Shown piece after piece: positions 27,031 through 35,798 of a DNA stretch of 64,000 bases (its first letter is position 1; each line of letters opens with the position of its first letter). The stretch is from an uncultured Sulfitobacter sp. Lineage in GTDB: Bacteria; Pseudomonadota; Alphaproteobacteria; Rhodobacterales; Rhodobacteraceae. Made by a program: the position numbers and the translations under genes. The DNA is taken from NCBI RefSeq assembly GCF_947499945.1, contig NZ_CANMQD010000003.1:335981-399980 (forward strand), read 5' to 3'. The notes beneath the pieces were generated by a model. The model saw nothing but the letters and a program-made list of their open reading frames with translations. It was not told the DNA's origin and ran no database searches.

Positions 27031-27801
27031 ATGAACCAGCCTCTTCTTCACGGTGTACCCGAAATGAGCCAGCCTTCATTTTCGCTTTTGCGCCGTGCGC
27101 TAGGGTTGGGATGGCGGGACTTTATGGCGGCACCAGCCTTCGGAATTTTGGTGGCTGTTCTGTGTCTTATCGCAGGCTTGGGGATGGCCGCGCTAACCGT
27201 CTGGGCTGGTCATACGTTCTGGCTGGTGCTGGGAGTGTTCGGCTTTCCGCTGGCAGCACCCTTTGCGGCACTGGGGACGTATGAGGTCTCGCGCCTGCGC
27301 GGTATGGGGGAGCGCCCGTCCGTGGGCCGTGTGTTGCGCGTGCTTTGGGCGGAGCGGGCGGGGCAGTTGCCGTTTTTATCCGCGCTGATGATGGTGGCGC
27401 TGCTATTCTGGTTCTTCCTTGGGCATATGATTTTTGCGTTGTTTCTAGGACTAAAGCCTATGACGAATATAATGTCCTCGGCGGATGTGTTCCTCAGCTT
27501 GGATGGCTTGATGATGCTGGGCCTCGGCTCTGCTGTGGGGGCAGTTTTTGCGCTGTTGCTGTATGCGATGTGCGTGATTGGACTGCCGTTGCTGCTCGAC
27601 CGTGAAGTGGATTATGTGACGGCGATGCTGCGCAGTATATCTATCGTGCTGGCGAACCCTGTCGTGATGGTGGGCTGGGCCGCGTTTATCGCGGTGGTCC
27701 TTGTACTGGCGATGTTGCCTGCCTTTTTGGGGTTGCTGATTGTGCTGCCGTGGCTGGGCCATGCGTCGTGGCATGTCTATGCCCAGATGCGCGACACCTA
27801 A
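27031..27801 (+). CDS. DUF2189 integral membrane protein
   Basis: The protein has 256 aa with about six TM segments (GILVAVLCLIAGLGMAAL, VLGVFGFPLAAPFAALG, LMMVALLFWFFLG, MMLGLGSAVGAVFALLL, WAAFIAVVLVLAMLPA). LLRRALGLGWRDF and the fold pattern match the DUF2189 family. Function unknown. Start chosen at ATG 27031; 27064 is also possible. It is convergent with a small gene by 4 bp. Confidence 0.75.
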   Translation: MNQPLLHGVPEMSQPSFSLLRRALGLGWRDFMAAPAFGILVAVLCLIAGLGMAALTVWAGHTFWLVLGVFGFPLAAPFAALGTYEVSRLRGMGERPSVGRVLRVLWAERAGQLPFLSALMMVALLFWFFLGHMIFALFLGLKPMTNIMSSADVFLSLDGLMMLGLGSAVGAVFALLLYAMCVIGLPLLLDREVDYVTAMLRSISIVLANPVVMVGWAAFIAVVLVLAMLPAFLGLLIVLPWLGHASWHVYAQMRDT

Positions 27802-28016
27802 GCAGGCGTTTCGCGGCCATGGGAAACCAGTTGCGCACGCAAGTTTCCGGCGCGACTGTCCCCAAGTTCTAGCGCAAAGATATAGGCGTGGGTCAGGTAA
27901 AAACAGGCTGTGTCGATGTCCGATGCTTGGGCGGCAGCAAGGCTGTAGAGCGTGATGAGGGCATTGCTGTCTTCCTCCTCATGAGCAGTGAGGAGTTGTG
28001 CGTTGAGGTCATTCAT
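27798..28016 (-). CDS. Small hypothetical protein
   Basis: The protein has 72 aa and is mostly helical (LITLYSLAAAQASDIDTACF), probably a helix-turn-helix bundle. It starts in an ATGA overlap with the stop of the Rieske oxygenase, so it is a translationally coupled downstream partner. No family is recognised; a role tied to the oxygenase is inference. Confidence 0.6.
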   Translation of the reverse strand: MNDLNAQLLTAHEEEDSNALITLYSLAAAQASDIDTACFYLTHAYIFALELGDSRAGNLRAQLVSHGRETPA

Positions 28017-29176
28017 TCAGCGGCGAGGGGGGCGCGGTGCCGCTCCATCTGACCCGCGACCCATGAGTGGAACATATGCGTCGGGCCGTCCATCGCGGGG
28101 GAGAACCGACCTCCGTCAAAGCCTACTGCGTGGCGGCCGCGCTGCATGCCTTCGACGACAAAGATATCCTCCTCGAAGACCTCTTTCCACTGGGTGGTAT
28201 TGCGCGCGCGCAGTTCCGCATCTGTCCCCTGTTCGGCGTAATAGAGATGAATACTTTCGATCGTTTTCTCTGGCCCTTGCGGCGTGAGGATGATCGCAAA
28301 CGCGTGGTCGCGGTGCACGCCGAGTAGGACGTTGGGGTAGGCGGTGATGTATTCGGCGGCAGTGTTCCACTTGTCGCTTAGCCCCTCGAAGTCGGGGAAG
28401 GTTTTGCCATCCTCGCCCTTGAGCTGGCGATAGACCAACGTCCCTTGACCCGAATATTTGTCCGCCAGTTCGATATGGTAGTGGTCCTCAAGGCGCGAAT
28501 AGCTGTTGAGGCCGGGATGGACCCAGGGGAGGTGATAACTCTCGCAGTAGTTCTCGACGGCGAGTTTCCAGTTGCAGTTCACTTCCAGCTCGAAGCGGCT
28601 GTCGAAGCCGCCGTGGTAGAGGGGTTTGTCAAATTCTGTCCAACGAGCGAGCAGGTCGGCGTTTGCTTCTTCAAAGGGCAGGGCCGTGCCAGAGATGTTG
28701 ATCCAGACGACATCCATCCAGACGTGGCTGCGCACTTCGATCAGGCCAAGCAGGTTCTTGTCGATGCCCTCATGGGTGTTTTGACCGGGGCCGCCCACAT
28801 GGGGGGTGCTGATTAGTTTGCCCTCGGTCGAGTAGCACCATGAGTGGTAGGGGCAGCGGATTGCCCCCTCGATCTTGCGCGGCTCTGCCACAAGGATCAT
28901 GCCGCGATGACGGCAAATGTTTTGGAACACGCGGACAGCGCCGATGCGATCACGGACCAGCAGCAGCGGCATGCCGAGGAAGGTCACAGGTTTCGCGTCA
29001 CCAATATCGGGCACATCGGCACCCACACCGAGGCCCGCCCAGTTATCGAACAAAACCGCTTGGCGTTCTTCCTCGAATACATCGGCATTAATATAATGGC
29101 TGTTTGGCAGGCCGTTGGCCATGTCGATAGGGCTGCGCACGTTGCCGAGATCGGGGGATTTATGGGTAATGTCCAT
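28013..29176 (-). CDS. Rieske non-heme iron oxygenase, large (alpha) subunit type
   Basis: The protein has 387 aa. The Rieske [2Fe-2S] motif appears as CRHRG near residue 87 and CPYHSW about 20 residues later. The mononuclear iron site shows as ENYCESYHLPWVHP near residue 205 (Asn-x2-Glu-x3-His-x4-His). The pattern resembles GbcA/CntA/choline-monooxygenase-type enzymes that act on quaternary amines, though aromatic substrates are possible. No reductase gene is nearby. It is followed by a coupled 72-aa gene. Confidence 0.85.
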   Translation of the reverse strand: MDITHKSPDLGNVRSPIDMANGLPNSHYINADVFEEERQAVLFDNWAGLGVGADVPDIGDAKPVTFLGMPLLLVRDRIGAVRVFQNICRHRGMILVAEPRKIEGAIRCPYHSWCYSTEGKLISTPHVGGPGQNTHEGIDKNLLGLIEVRSHVWMDVVWINISGTALPFEEANADLLARWTEFDKPLYHGGFDSRFELEVNCNWKLAVENYCESYHLPWVHPGLNSYSRLEDHYHIELADKYSGQGTLVYRQLKGEDGKTFPDFEGLSDKWNTAAEYITAYPNVLLGVHRDHAFAIILTPQGPEKTIESIHLYYAEQGTDAELRARNTTQWKEVFEEDIFVVEGMQRGRHAVGFDGGRFSPAMDGPTHMFHSWVAGQMERHRAPLAAE

Positions 29177-29277
29177 GGCGCTCTCCTGTTGCTTGGATCG
29201 ATTCTAGCATGGAGAGGGGGAGGAGCCGTTGCCGCCAGCGACCCGCTTTGATCACTGGCGACATACGAATTGAGGCC

Positions 29278-29838
29278 TTAGCTGCCGCGCGAGAGGGCTG
29301 CGACACCAGTGCGGGCCACGTCGATGAGGCCCAAGGGGCGCATCAGATCGGCAAAAGCGTCGATTTTTTCGGGCGCACCTGTGATCTCGAAAACAAAGCT
29401 TTCAAGTGTGCTGTCCACAACATTCGCGCGGAAGATATCTGCAAGGCGAAGGGCCTCAACCCGCTTGTCGCCCGTGCCCGCAACTTTGAACATCGCCAGC
29501 TCGCGCTCTACGCTGGCACCTTCAACTGTCAGATCATGGATTTCGCGCACAGAGATAATGCGTCCTGTTTGCGCTTTGATTTGCTCAATCGCCTGCGGCG
29601 TGCCGCGGGTGACGATGGTGATGCGGCTCAAGTGACCTGTGTGGTCCACTTCGGCGACTGTGAGGCTGTCGATGTTATAGCCGCGCCCCGCATAGAGGCC
29701 GATAACACGGGCGAGGACACCCGGCTCGTTCTCGACCACCAAAGCGAGGGTGTGGCGTTCTTCCACGTCCGAGAAGTTGGGACGCAGATTGTAGGCGGAG
29801 TGGCTTTGAGCGCCTTTTTTGATCTTGAGTGGTGACAT
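29278..29838 (-). CDS. ilvN: Acetolactate synthase small regulatory subunit
   Basis: The protein has 186 aa. An N-terminal ACT domain (TLALVVENEPGVLARVIGLY, about 30-85) binds valine for feedback control. The C-terminal domain (DLMRPLGLIDVARTGVAAL) contacts the large subunit. It is the third gene of the ilv operon, overlapping the membrane-protein gene by 1 nt. It could be named ilvH in other genomes. Confidence 0.93.
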   Translation of the reverse strand: MSPLKIKKGAQSHSAYNLRPNFSDVEERHTLALVVENEPGVLARVIGLYAGRGYNIDSLTVAEVDHTGHLSRITIVTRGTPQAIEQIKAQTGRIISVREIHDLTVEGASVERELAMFKVAGTGDKRVEALRLADIFRANVVDSTLESFVFEITGAPEKIDAFADLMRPLGLIDVARTGVAALSRGS

Positions 29839-30122
29839 TATTTTATATCTCCGAAATGCGGCTCACCCTCACGGGCGCGCGATTGTTCGAGTTGTTTGGC
29901 CGTTGCAAAGAATTCGACCAGTTTGACGAATTTGGCCAAGAAGAATTGAAAAGCCAGAATCCCGAGGAGCCAAGCGAAGGCTCCCCCGAAGCCCGCGCCG
30001 CCCCAAATAAATTGGGCGATCGGCACAAGCCACAACATATATGCGGCCATAAGTACCGTGTTGGAGCCTATTTGCCACCAGCGTGGCATCAGTTGGTAGG
30101 GTGTGGAGTTTTCATCTTCCAT
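29838..30122 (-). CDS. Small membrane protein inside the ilv operon
   Basis: The protein has 94 aa with two hydrophobic segments (LMAAYMLWLVPIAQFIWG and AFAWLLGILAFQFFLAKF) and a charged C-terminus. It sits between the large and small acetolactate synthase genes with 3 nt and 1 nt junctions. I do not recognise the family. It is translationally coupled to ilvN. Confidence 0.65.
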   Translation of the reverse strand: MEDENSTPYQLMPRWWQIGSNTVLMAAYMLWLVPIAQFIWGGAGFGGAFAWLLGILAFQFFLAKFVKLVEFFATAKQLEQSRAREGEPHFGDIK

Positions 30123-30125
30123 GGC

Positions 30126-31877
30126 TTAAACCAGCACCTTACCTTCGGCATCAATCGCGGTGGAGGTGTCGACCTCGCCCATGATCATTTCGTTGTGCGC
30201 CTTGCCTGACGGGATCATCGGGAAGCAGTTTTCGTGCTTTTCCACGAGGCAGTCAAAAAGAACAGGGCCGTCGTGATTTAGCATTTCCATGATCGCATCG
30301 TCGAGATCGGCAGGGTCAGAACACAGGATGCCCTTGGCGCCAAATGCTTCGGCGAGCTTCACGAAGTCGGGCAGGGACTCAGACCAGCTGGAGGAGTACC
30401 GCTCACCGTGCAGCAGCTCCTGCCACTGGCGGACCATGCCGAGGCGCTCATTGTTGAGGATGAACTGTTTAACGGGCAGGGCATATTGCATGGCCGTGCC
30501 GAGTTCCTGCATGTTCATCAGCCACGAGGCCTCGCCCGCAACATTTATCACCAGCGCATCAGGGTGCGCCATTTGCACACCAATGGAGGCGGGAAAGCCG
30601 TAGCCCATGGTGCCGAGGCCCCCTGAGGTCATCCAGCGGTTCGGATCCTCAAAATCGATGTATTGCGCGGCCCACATCTGATGCTGACCCACTTCGGTAC
30701 AGATGTAGCGGTCGTATTTTTTGGTTAACGCTTCAAGACGAGAAAGCGCATATTGTGGTTTGATTACAGGGCCTTTCTGCTCATACTTCAAGCAGTCAAC
30801 AGCGCGCCATTCCTCGATCTGTTTCCACCATTTGGCGACAGCCTCTGAGTTGGTTTTGCGGCCGCGTGATTTCCAGACTTTGAGCAGGTCCTCAAGAACA
30901 TGACCAACGTCGCCCATGATCGGGATATCAACGCGGATGACCTTGTTGATGGAGGATGGATCGATGTCGATGTGCGCTTTCTTGGAATTCGGGCTGAACT
31001 TCTCGACAACACCCGTGATGCGGTCGTCAAAGCGCGCGCCGATGTTAATCATCAGATCGCAGCCGTGCATCGCCATGTTGGCCTGATAGAGACCGTGCAT
31101 GCCAAGCATACCGAGCCATTTATCACCCGAGGCGGGGTAGCAGCCGAGGCCCATCAGCGTGGACGTGATCGGGAAGCCTGTGGCCTCGACCAATTCGCGC
31201 AACAGCTGGCTGGCCGCGGGGCCAGAGTTGATGACGCCGCCGCCTGTATAGAAGACAGGTTTTTTGGCTTTCTCCATGGCCTCGACCAATTCGGTGATTG
31301 CGTCCATGTCGCCCTTAAGCTGGGGCTGGTAGTGGGATTTTACAGTCGCTTTGGGCGTGTAGGTGCCTGTGGCGAACTGAACATCCTTGGGGATGTCGAT
31401 CAGAACGGGGCCGGGGCGGCCTGATGTAGCGATGTGGAACGCCTCATGGATCACGCCTGCGAGCTTGTCGGTCTCTTTGACCAGCCAGTTATGTTTGGTG
31501 CAGGGGCGCGTGATGCCAACGGTATCGGCCTCTTGGAACGCGTCCGAGCCGATCATGAAGGTTGGCACCTGACCCGTAAGAACGATGATCGGGATGCTGT
31601 CCATCAACGCATCGGTGAGGCCTGTAACAGCGTTCGTAGCACCGGGGCCAGAAGTTACGAGCGCAACGCCCGGCTTGCCTGTGGAGCGGGCATAACCTTC
31701 GGCGGCATGAACGGCGCCTTGCTCGTGGCGGACAAGCACGTGTTTGATGCTGTTTTGCTGGAACACCTCGTCATAAATCGGCAGGACAGCACCGCCGGGA
31801 TACCCGAATACGGTATCGACACCCTGATCAATCAGGGCTTGAACGATCATTTTCGCTCCGGTCATTTGGCGTGTCAT
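30126..31877 (-). CDS. ilvB: Acetolactate synthase large catalytic subunit
   Basis: The protein has 583 aa. TPP glutamate is in RHEQGAVHAAEGYAR near residue 52, FAD-binding segments follow, and the TPP/metal motif is VAGEASWLMNMQELGT, where GEAS replaces the classic GDGS. It makes acetolactate or acetohydroxybutyrate for valine, leucine and isoleucine synthesis. It follows a leader peptide with a terminator hairpin about 75 nt upstream, so its expression is very likely attenuated by branched-chain aminoacyl-tRNA supply. The gene could be called ilvI or ilvG elsewhere. Confidence 0.95.
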   Translation of the reverse strand: MTRQMTGAKMIVQALIDQGVDTVFGYPGGAVLPIYDEVFQQNSIKHVLVRHEQGAVHAAEGYARSTGKPGVALVTSGPGATNAVTGLTDALMDSIPIIVLTGQVPTFMIGSDAFQEADTVGITRPCTKHNWLVKETDKLAGVIHEAFHIATSGRPGPVLIDIPKDVQFATGTYTPKATVKSHYQPQLKGDMDAITELVEAMEKAKKPVFYTGGGVINSGPAASQLLRELVEATGFPITSTLMGLGCYPASGDKWLGMLGMHGLYQANMAMHGCDLMINIGARFDDRITGVVEKFSPNSKKAHIDIDPSSINKVIRVDIPIMGDVGHVLEDLLKVWKSRGRKTNSEAVAKWWKQIEEWRAVDCLKYEQKGPVIKPQYALSRLEALTKKYDRYICTEVGQHQMWAAQYIDFEDPNRWMTSGGLGTMGYGFPASIGVQMAHPDALVINVAGEASWLMNMQELGTAMQYALPVKQFILNNERLGMVRQWQELLHGERYSSSWSESLPDFVKLAEAFGAKGILCSDPADLDDAIMEMLNHDGPVLFDCLVEKHENCFPMIPSGKAHNEMIMGEVDTSTAIDAEGKVLV

Positions 31878-31951
31878 CTGCGTGGTCCTTTATCTCTGCG
31901 TCTGTTTTTCGCGCTTTGTCTGGCGTATCTGTGTCTTGCGTCGCGTCACAT

Positions 31952-31978
31952 AAAAAAGCCCCCGATTTTGTCGGGGGC
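31952..31978 (-). terminator. Attenuator terminator of the ilv operon
   Basis: On the minus strand GCCCCCGA, loop CAAAA, TCGGGGGC, then TTTTTT. It lies between the leader peptide and the ilv large-subunit gene. An 8-bp GC-rich stem with a U-run is a standard Rho-independent terminator. Confidence 0.9.
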
Positions 31979-32003
31979 GCATGGGAAAAGATCTGGCTTA
32001 CCG

Positions 32004-32051
32004 TTACCGGCCCATGCGCGTTCGATCCACAATGACGACTAGGTGCAACAT
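32004..32051 (-). CDS. Branched-chain leader peptide (attenuation)
   Basis: The 15-residue peptide is MLHLVVIVDRTRMGR. Six of its first eight residues are Leu, Val or Ile (Leu2, Leu4, Val5, Val6, Ile7, Val8). It is followed by a terminator hairpin about 26 nt after its stop and by the ilv large-subunit gene, so ribosome stalling on short branched-chain tRNAs would favour read-through. It is too short to be found by a normal gene search. Confidence 0.85.
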   Translation of the reverse strand: MLHLVVIVDRTRMGR

Positions 32052-32080
32052 GCACTGATACTCCGTTGAAGTGTGCGGCG

Positions 32081-32109
32081 ACATTATGTGCGGGGTTTAG
32101 GGGCGTCAA
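32081..32109 (-). promoter_or_regulatory. Promoter of the ilv operon
   Basis: On the minus strand TTGACG, 17-nt spacer, TAATGT (-35 at 32109-32104, -10 at 32086-32081). The start site would fall near 32074, about 23 nt before the leader peptide ATG. Confidence 0.7.
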
Positions 32110-32226
32110 CCGTCTATTTGCGGGAAATGTGTCTCTGGAGGATGAATTATTGAAATATAATTACGTAAGGAGGGGTTCGGTGCGACATTTTGACAAATCA
32201 AAGCATGGATCGGGCCCGATCTGTGC

Positions 32227-32871
32227 TCAGAAGTCCACTCCCGTCCCCTGAAGCACACCGTGTTCCAGCGCATAGCGGGTGAGGCCAGCAGTGGAGGAGA
32301 TGCCGAGTTTGCGTTTGATGTTTTTGCGATGCGTCTCGACTGTGCGCACAGAGATGTCGAGGGTGAGGGCGACTTGTTTGTTAGAGTGTCCCTGGGCCAG
32401 CTGCAAAAGGATGGTCTGCTCGCGCCCTGTGAGGGTTTCGCGTACGCCGCCATCTTTGGGAGTAAGCGACCCTTGGGCACCTGTGCATAGATACCGCTCG
32501 CCGCGCATGACTGTATCAATGGCCAGCTTGATCTCGTCCGTGGGTACATCCTTGAGCAGGTAGCCCATGGCGCCGTGGTTTAGGGCAGAGGAGATATATT
32601 CAGGGCTGTCGTGCATGGACAGGATCACGATTCGGGTGCCGGGGCGCTGTTCCAGCACGATCTCGGTCGCTGATAACCCGCCAATGTCGGGCATGTTCAG
32701 GTCCATCAAGATCACATCGGGGTTCAGGGTCTCAAGCTGCTCGATAACGGCACGGCCACTGGTGAGTGTGCCGACGACTTTTACATCATCATAACTTTCC
32801 AGAATGGACTGTATTCCTTCGGCTACCATGGGGTGGTCATCAACGATTGCGATGCGCAGCAGGTGGGTCAT
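32227..32871 (-). CDS. LuxR-family response regulator
   Basis: The protein has 214 aa. A receiver domain (IAIVDDHPMVAEG; phospho-Asp in DVILMDLNMPDIGG) is followed by a LuxR HTH (LTGREQTILLQLAQG then VSVRTVETHRKNIKRKL). It overlaps the histidine kinase gene by 4 nt (ATGA), so the two are a cognate pair. Divergent TRAP genes are the likely target (inference). Confidence 0.92.
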   Translation of the reverse strand: MTHLLRIAIVDDHPMVAEGIQSILESYDDVKVVGTLTSGRAVIEQLETLNPDVILMDLNMPDIGGLSATEIVLEQRPGTRIVILSMHDSPEYISSALNHGAMGYLLKDVPTDEIKLAIDTVMRGERYLCTGAQGSLTPKDGGVRETLTGREQTILLQLAQGHSNKQVALTLDISVRTVETHRKNIKRKLGISSTAGLTRYALEHGVLQGTGVDF

Positions 32872-34313
32872 GCAGGTGTCTTTCCTGTTTGGCGTTTTTG
32901 GCTTTGCTTTTCAGCGTCGGGAGTGGCTGGTGCGGGGGGCAGCATATGGGTGAGCGGGGCGATGGCCTCAATCTCGACGCCATTTGACGGGCTTGTACGC
33001 AGGGTGAGTGAGCCGCCAAGCTGATCCATGCGTTCTTGCATGTTACGCAGGCCAAGACCGGGGGTGCGTGCATTGACGCTAAACCCGCGCCCATTGTCGG
33101 TGATGCGCAGGGTCGCCCCGCGTTTATGGCCGCGCAGGTCAATGGTGACATGGGTAGCATTTGCATGGCGTTCAATATTGGTGAGCGCCTCTTGGGCGAT
33201 GCGGTAGAGCGCAATCTTGGCGTTGTTATCAAGGCGGTTGCGGAACACGACAGTCGAGAATTCGACAATGATGCCAGTGCGGGTGCCGAATTCCTCCGAC
33301 AGCATCCGCAGGGCAGGGCCGAGGCCAAGATCATCCAGAACACCGGGGCGCAGATCGCGGCTTATGCGGCGCACTTCCGATATTGCCTCGCCCAATGTTT
33401 CGATCCCTTTGGCGAGTGGCGCATGAGCAGAGCCGTCACCTCGATCAAGGCGGCGGCGGGCATTGTCGAGAGCATAGCGCACGCCGACCAAAATCTGGCT
33501 GATCCCGTCGTGGAGTTCGCGGGCCACGCGGCCACGCTCTTCTTCCTGCGCATCAAACACCCGCTGGGTCAGCTTCTTGAGCTTGGCATCCGCCAGACGC
33601 CGTTCACGCAGGTTAAGGCCCATGCCCGTGGCAAAGACCACAAGCAGGGCAATAAAGGTAATGGCCCCGATATAGAGGAATGTCCGCTCGACCCGCGCCT
33701 CGACCTCAGCGCGGGAGGTGGCGACGGAGGCAAGTATATCGTCGATAAATACACCTGTACCAACAGCCCACTGCCATGAGGGAAAGGACGTCACATAGAC
33801 GATCTTCTGCGCGATTTCGCCGGTGGAGGGTTTGGGCCACATATAGGTGTGATAACCCGCACCATCGCGGGCAATCTCGATCAGGCGGTCCACGACGGGG
33901 GTTCCTGTGATATCGCTCTCTCCGCTAAAGTCACCACCGATACGCGCAGTTTCACGCGGGGAAACAATGGCGGTACCGTCATAGGAGTAGACAAAGAACT
34001 GCCCTTCCTCGCCATAGATCATGGCAGAGAGAATCTGCTCGACCTGTTTTTGGGCCTCAAGGTCATCAGGGGCGGCATTGCCGTAGATAAAGTAAAAGCC
34101 GTTGCGCGCTTGGGTTACATAGTTGCGCAGCTCGACCTTCTTGGCCTCAATAAGTTGGGTCTCAAGCGTGGTAATCTCACGCTCGGCCAAGGCACGCGAT
34201 TGGGCCGCCACCACCACGGCAATCGCCGCTACTGCCACGATGAGCGGGACAGAGGCCAAAAGCGTTAGCTTTTGCGCGTAGGGGATGTGCAAACGCAGGC
34301 GATGGACATTCAT
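32868..34313 (-). CDS. Cache-domain sensor histidine kinase (HisKA_3)
   Basis: The protein has 481 aa. One TM (about 15-36), a periplasmic single Cache_2-like domain (about 45-200; GEEGQFFVYSYDGTAIVSP, SFPSWQWAVGTGVFIDDI), a second TM (about 212-235), HisKA_3 with catalytic His in VARELHDGISQILVGV, then HATPase (EALTNIERHANATHV, RITDNGRGF, GLGLRNMQERM). Cache domains often bind carboxylic acids or amino acids. It sits beside a TRAP transporter for organic acids, so the two may share a ligand (inference). Confidence 0.92.
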   Translation of the reverse strand: MNVHRLRLHIPYAQKLTLLASVPLIVAVAAIAVVVAAQSRALAEREITTLETQLIEAKKVELRNYVTQARNGFYFIYGNAAPDDLEAQKQVEQILSAMIYGEEGQFFVYSYDGTAIVSPRETARIGGDFSGESDITGTPVVDRLIEIARDGAGYHTYMWPKPSTGEIAQKIVYVTSFPSWQWAVGTGVFIDDILASVATSRAEVEARVERTFLYIGAITFIALLVVFATGMGLNLRERRLADAKLKKLTQRVFDAQEEERGRVARELHDGISQILVGVRYALDNARRRLDRGDGSAHAPLAKGIETLGEAISEVRRISRDLRPGVLDDLGLGPALRMLSEEFGTRTGIIVEFSTVVFRNRLDNNAKIALYRIAQEALTNIERHANATHVTIDLRGHKRGATLRITDNGRGFSVNARTPGLGLRNMQERMDQLGGSLTLRTSPSNGVEIEAIAPLTHMLPPAPATPDAEKQSQKRQTGKTPA

Positions 34314-34572
34314 GACGATTCGATACGACGAATCTGACCTATGAGCAAAGGTTAAGGGGGGCCACGCGGCGGTAAGATGACTGGCAAAGGGGGCTCGAAC
34401 CCTTGGAAAGCAGGGAGAAGTCAGAAATATCTATGCTGAAATGGGTAGTTTCGGCCTTTCTGCGTAGTAGTAGGTATTTCCAATCCCGTATCGCCCGTTA
34501 GTGTTGGGACACTTGAAACGACCTGCGCGGGCGTAATCCGTGCGGGCGCAATAATCCCGGGAGGATACCTAT

Positions 34573-35661
34573 ATGGATCGTCGTTCATTTTTGAAGACAT
34601 CTGCCCTTGGTGGCACGGCAGCAGCCGCATCAACGCTTGCGGCACCTGTTTACGCCCAAGGCAAAAAGACACTAACAATGGTAACATCATGGCCACGCGG
34701 TTTCGCCGTGCTGGACGATGCGGCCACATACCTCAACAACATGGTTAACGAGATGTCTGACGGCACGCTGACCATCGACAAAAAAGCCCCCGGTGAGCTG
34801 GTCGGCGCGTTCGAAGTATTCGACGCCGTATCCTCCGGTCAGGCTGACATGTACCACTCTGCCGATTACTATTTCATCGGTCAGCACCCAGCGTACGCCT
34901 ACTATACTGCCGTACCATTCGGTGGCACAGCACAAGAGCTGACAAACTGGTACCTGCACGGTGGCGGCCACGAGCTGCACAACGAGCTGGGCGAGATCTT
35001 CAACCTCAAGTCCTTCCTTGCGGGTAACTCCGGTTCACAGTCCGGTGGCTGGTTCCGCAACGAGATCAACTCTGCCGCAGACTTCAACGGTCTCAAGTTC
35101 CGCATGCCGGGTCTTGGTGGTAAAGTGTTGGGTAAAATGGGCGCATCTGTTCAGAACATCCCCGGTGGCGAACTGTACCAAGCGCTGTCTTCCGGCGCTC
35201 TGGACGGTCTGGAGTGGGTTGGTCCCTTCGCGGACGAACGCGCCGGCTTCCAAGAAGTTGCAAAAGTCTACTACACAGCGGGCTTCCATGAGCCAGGTTC
35301 CGGCCTTGCAGCGGCAGTTAACCTCGACGTCTTCAACGAGCTGTCCCCAGCGCACCAGAAGATCATCGAGTATGCAACAATGGCGACAACGCACACCCAG
35401 CTGGCAGAAACACTTGCCAACAACGGTGCCGCACTGTCACGTCTGCAGCAGCAGGGTGTTAAAACCATGCAGTTCTCCGACGATGTATGGGACGCATTCG
35501 GTAAAGCATCCGCAGAAGTCATGGACGAGAACATGGGCGACGAGCTGTTTGCAAAAACACGCGCCAGCTTTGAAGCGTCACTGACGTCTTCCGCCGAGTG
35601 GCTGTCCAAGTCCGACGCCTTCTACGTCGAGCAGCGTGAGCGCGTCCGCGCCTCCATGTAA
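34573..35661 (+). CDS. TRAP transporter solute-binding protein, TakP-like
   Basis: The protein has 362 aa. An N-terminal twin-arginine-like signal (MDRRSFLKTSALGG) is cleaved near Ala-Gln at about 28. The body follows the DctP fold: SGGWFRNEI, GLKFRMPGLGGKVL and DGLEWVGPF line up with the Rhodobacter 2-oxoacid binder TakP (family knowledge). It binds a carboxylate in the periplasm and hands it to the membrane subunits. The 259-bp upstream region holds the promoter. The gene is divergent from the two-component pair. Confidence 0.9.
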   Translation: MDRRSFLKTSALGGTAAAASTLAAPVYAQGKKTLTMVTSWPRGFAVLDDAATYLNNMVNEMSDGTLTIDKKAPGELVGAFEVFDAVSSGQADMYHSADYYFIGQHPAYAYYTAVPFGGTAQELTNWYLHGGGHELHNELGEIFNLKSFLAGNSGSQSGGWFRNEINSAADFNGLKFRMPGLGGKVLGKMGASVQNIPGGELYQALSSGALDGLEWVGPFADERAGFQEVAKVYYTAGFHEPGSGLAAAVNLDVFNELSPAHQKIIEYATMATTHTQLAETLANNGAALSRLQQQGVKTMQFSDDVWDAFGKASAEVMDENMGDELFAKTRASFEASLTSSAEWLSKSDAFYVEQRERVRASM

Positions 35662-35673
35662 GTTTACTTTTTT

Positions 35674-35700
35674 AAGGGCCGTGCAGTTTGCGCGGCCCTT
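35674..35700 (+). other. Hairpin between the binding-protein and permease genes
   Basis: AAGGGCCGTGC (35674-35684) pairs with GCGCGGCCCTT (35690-35700), 10 of 11, loop AGTTT. There is no T-run after it, but T's precede it. It probably protects or partly ends the abundant binding-protein mRNA. Confidence 0.6.
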
Positions 35701-35798
35701 GATCTATCTCTAAGACGCGACTGCCCAGATGCCGAAAAACGGCACAAGGACACTTAAGGACGCGCACCCGCTAAGGGTGCCACCCGGGGAGGGGACAC

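Noticed and set aside
31828..32109. A 93-codon frame covering the ilv leader region
   Set aside because: It overlaps the leader peptide, the terminator and the promoter in another frame, and has no family match.
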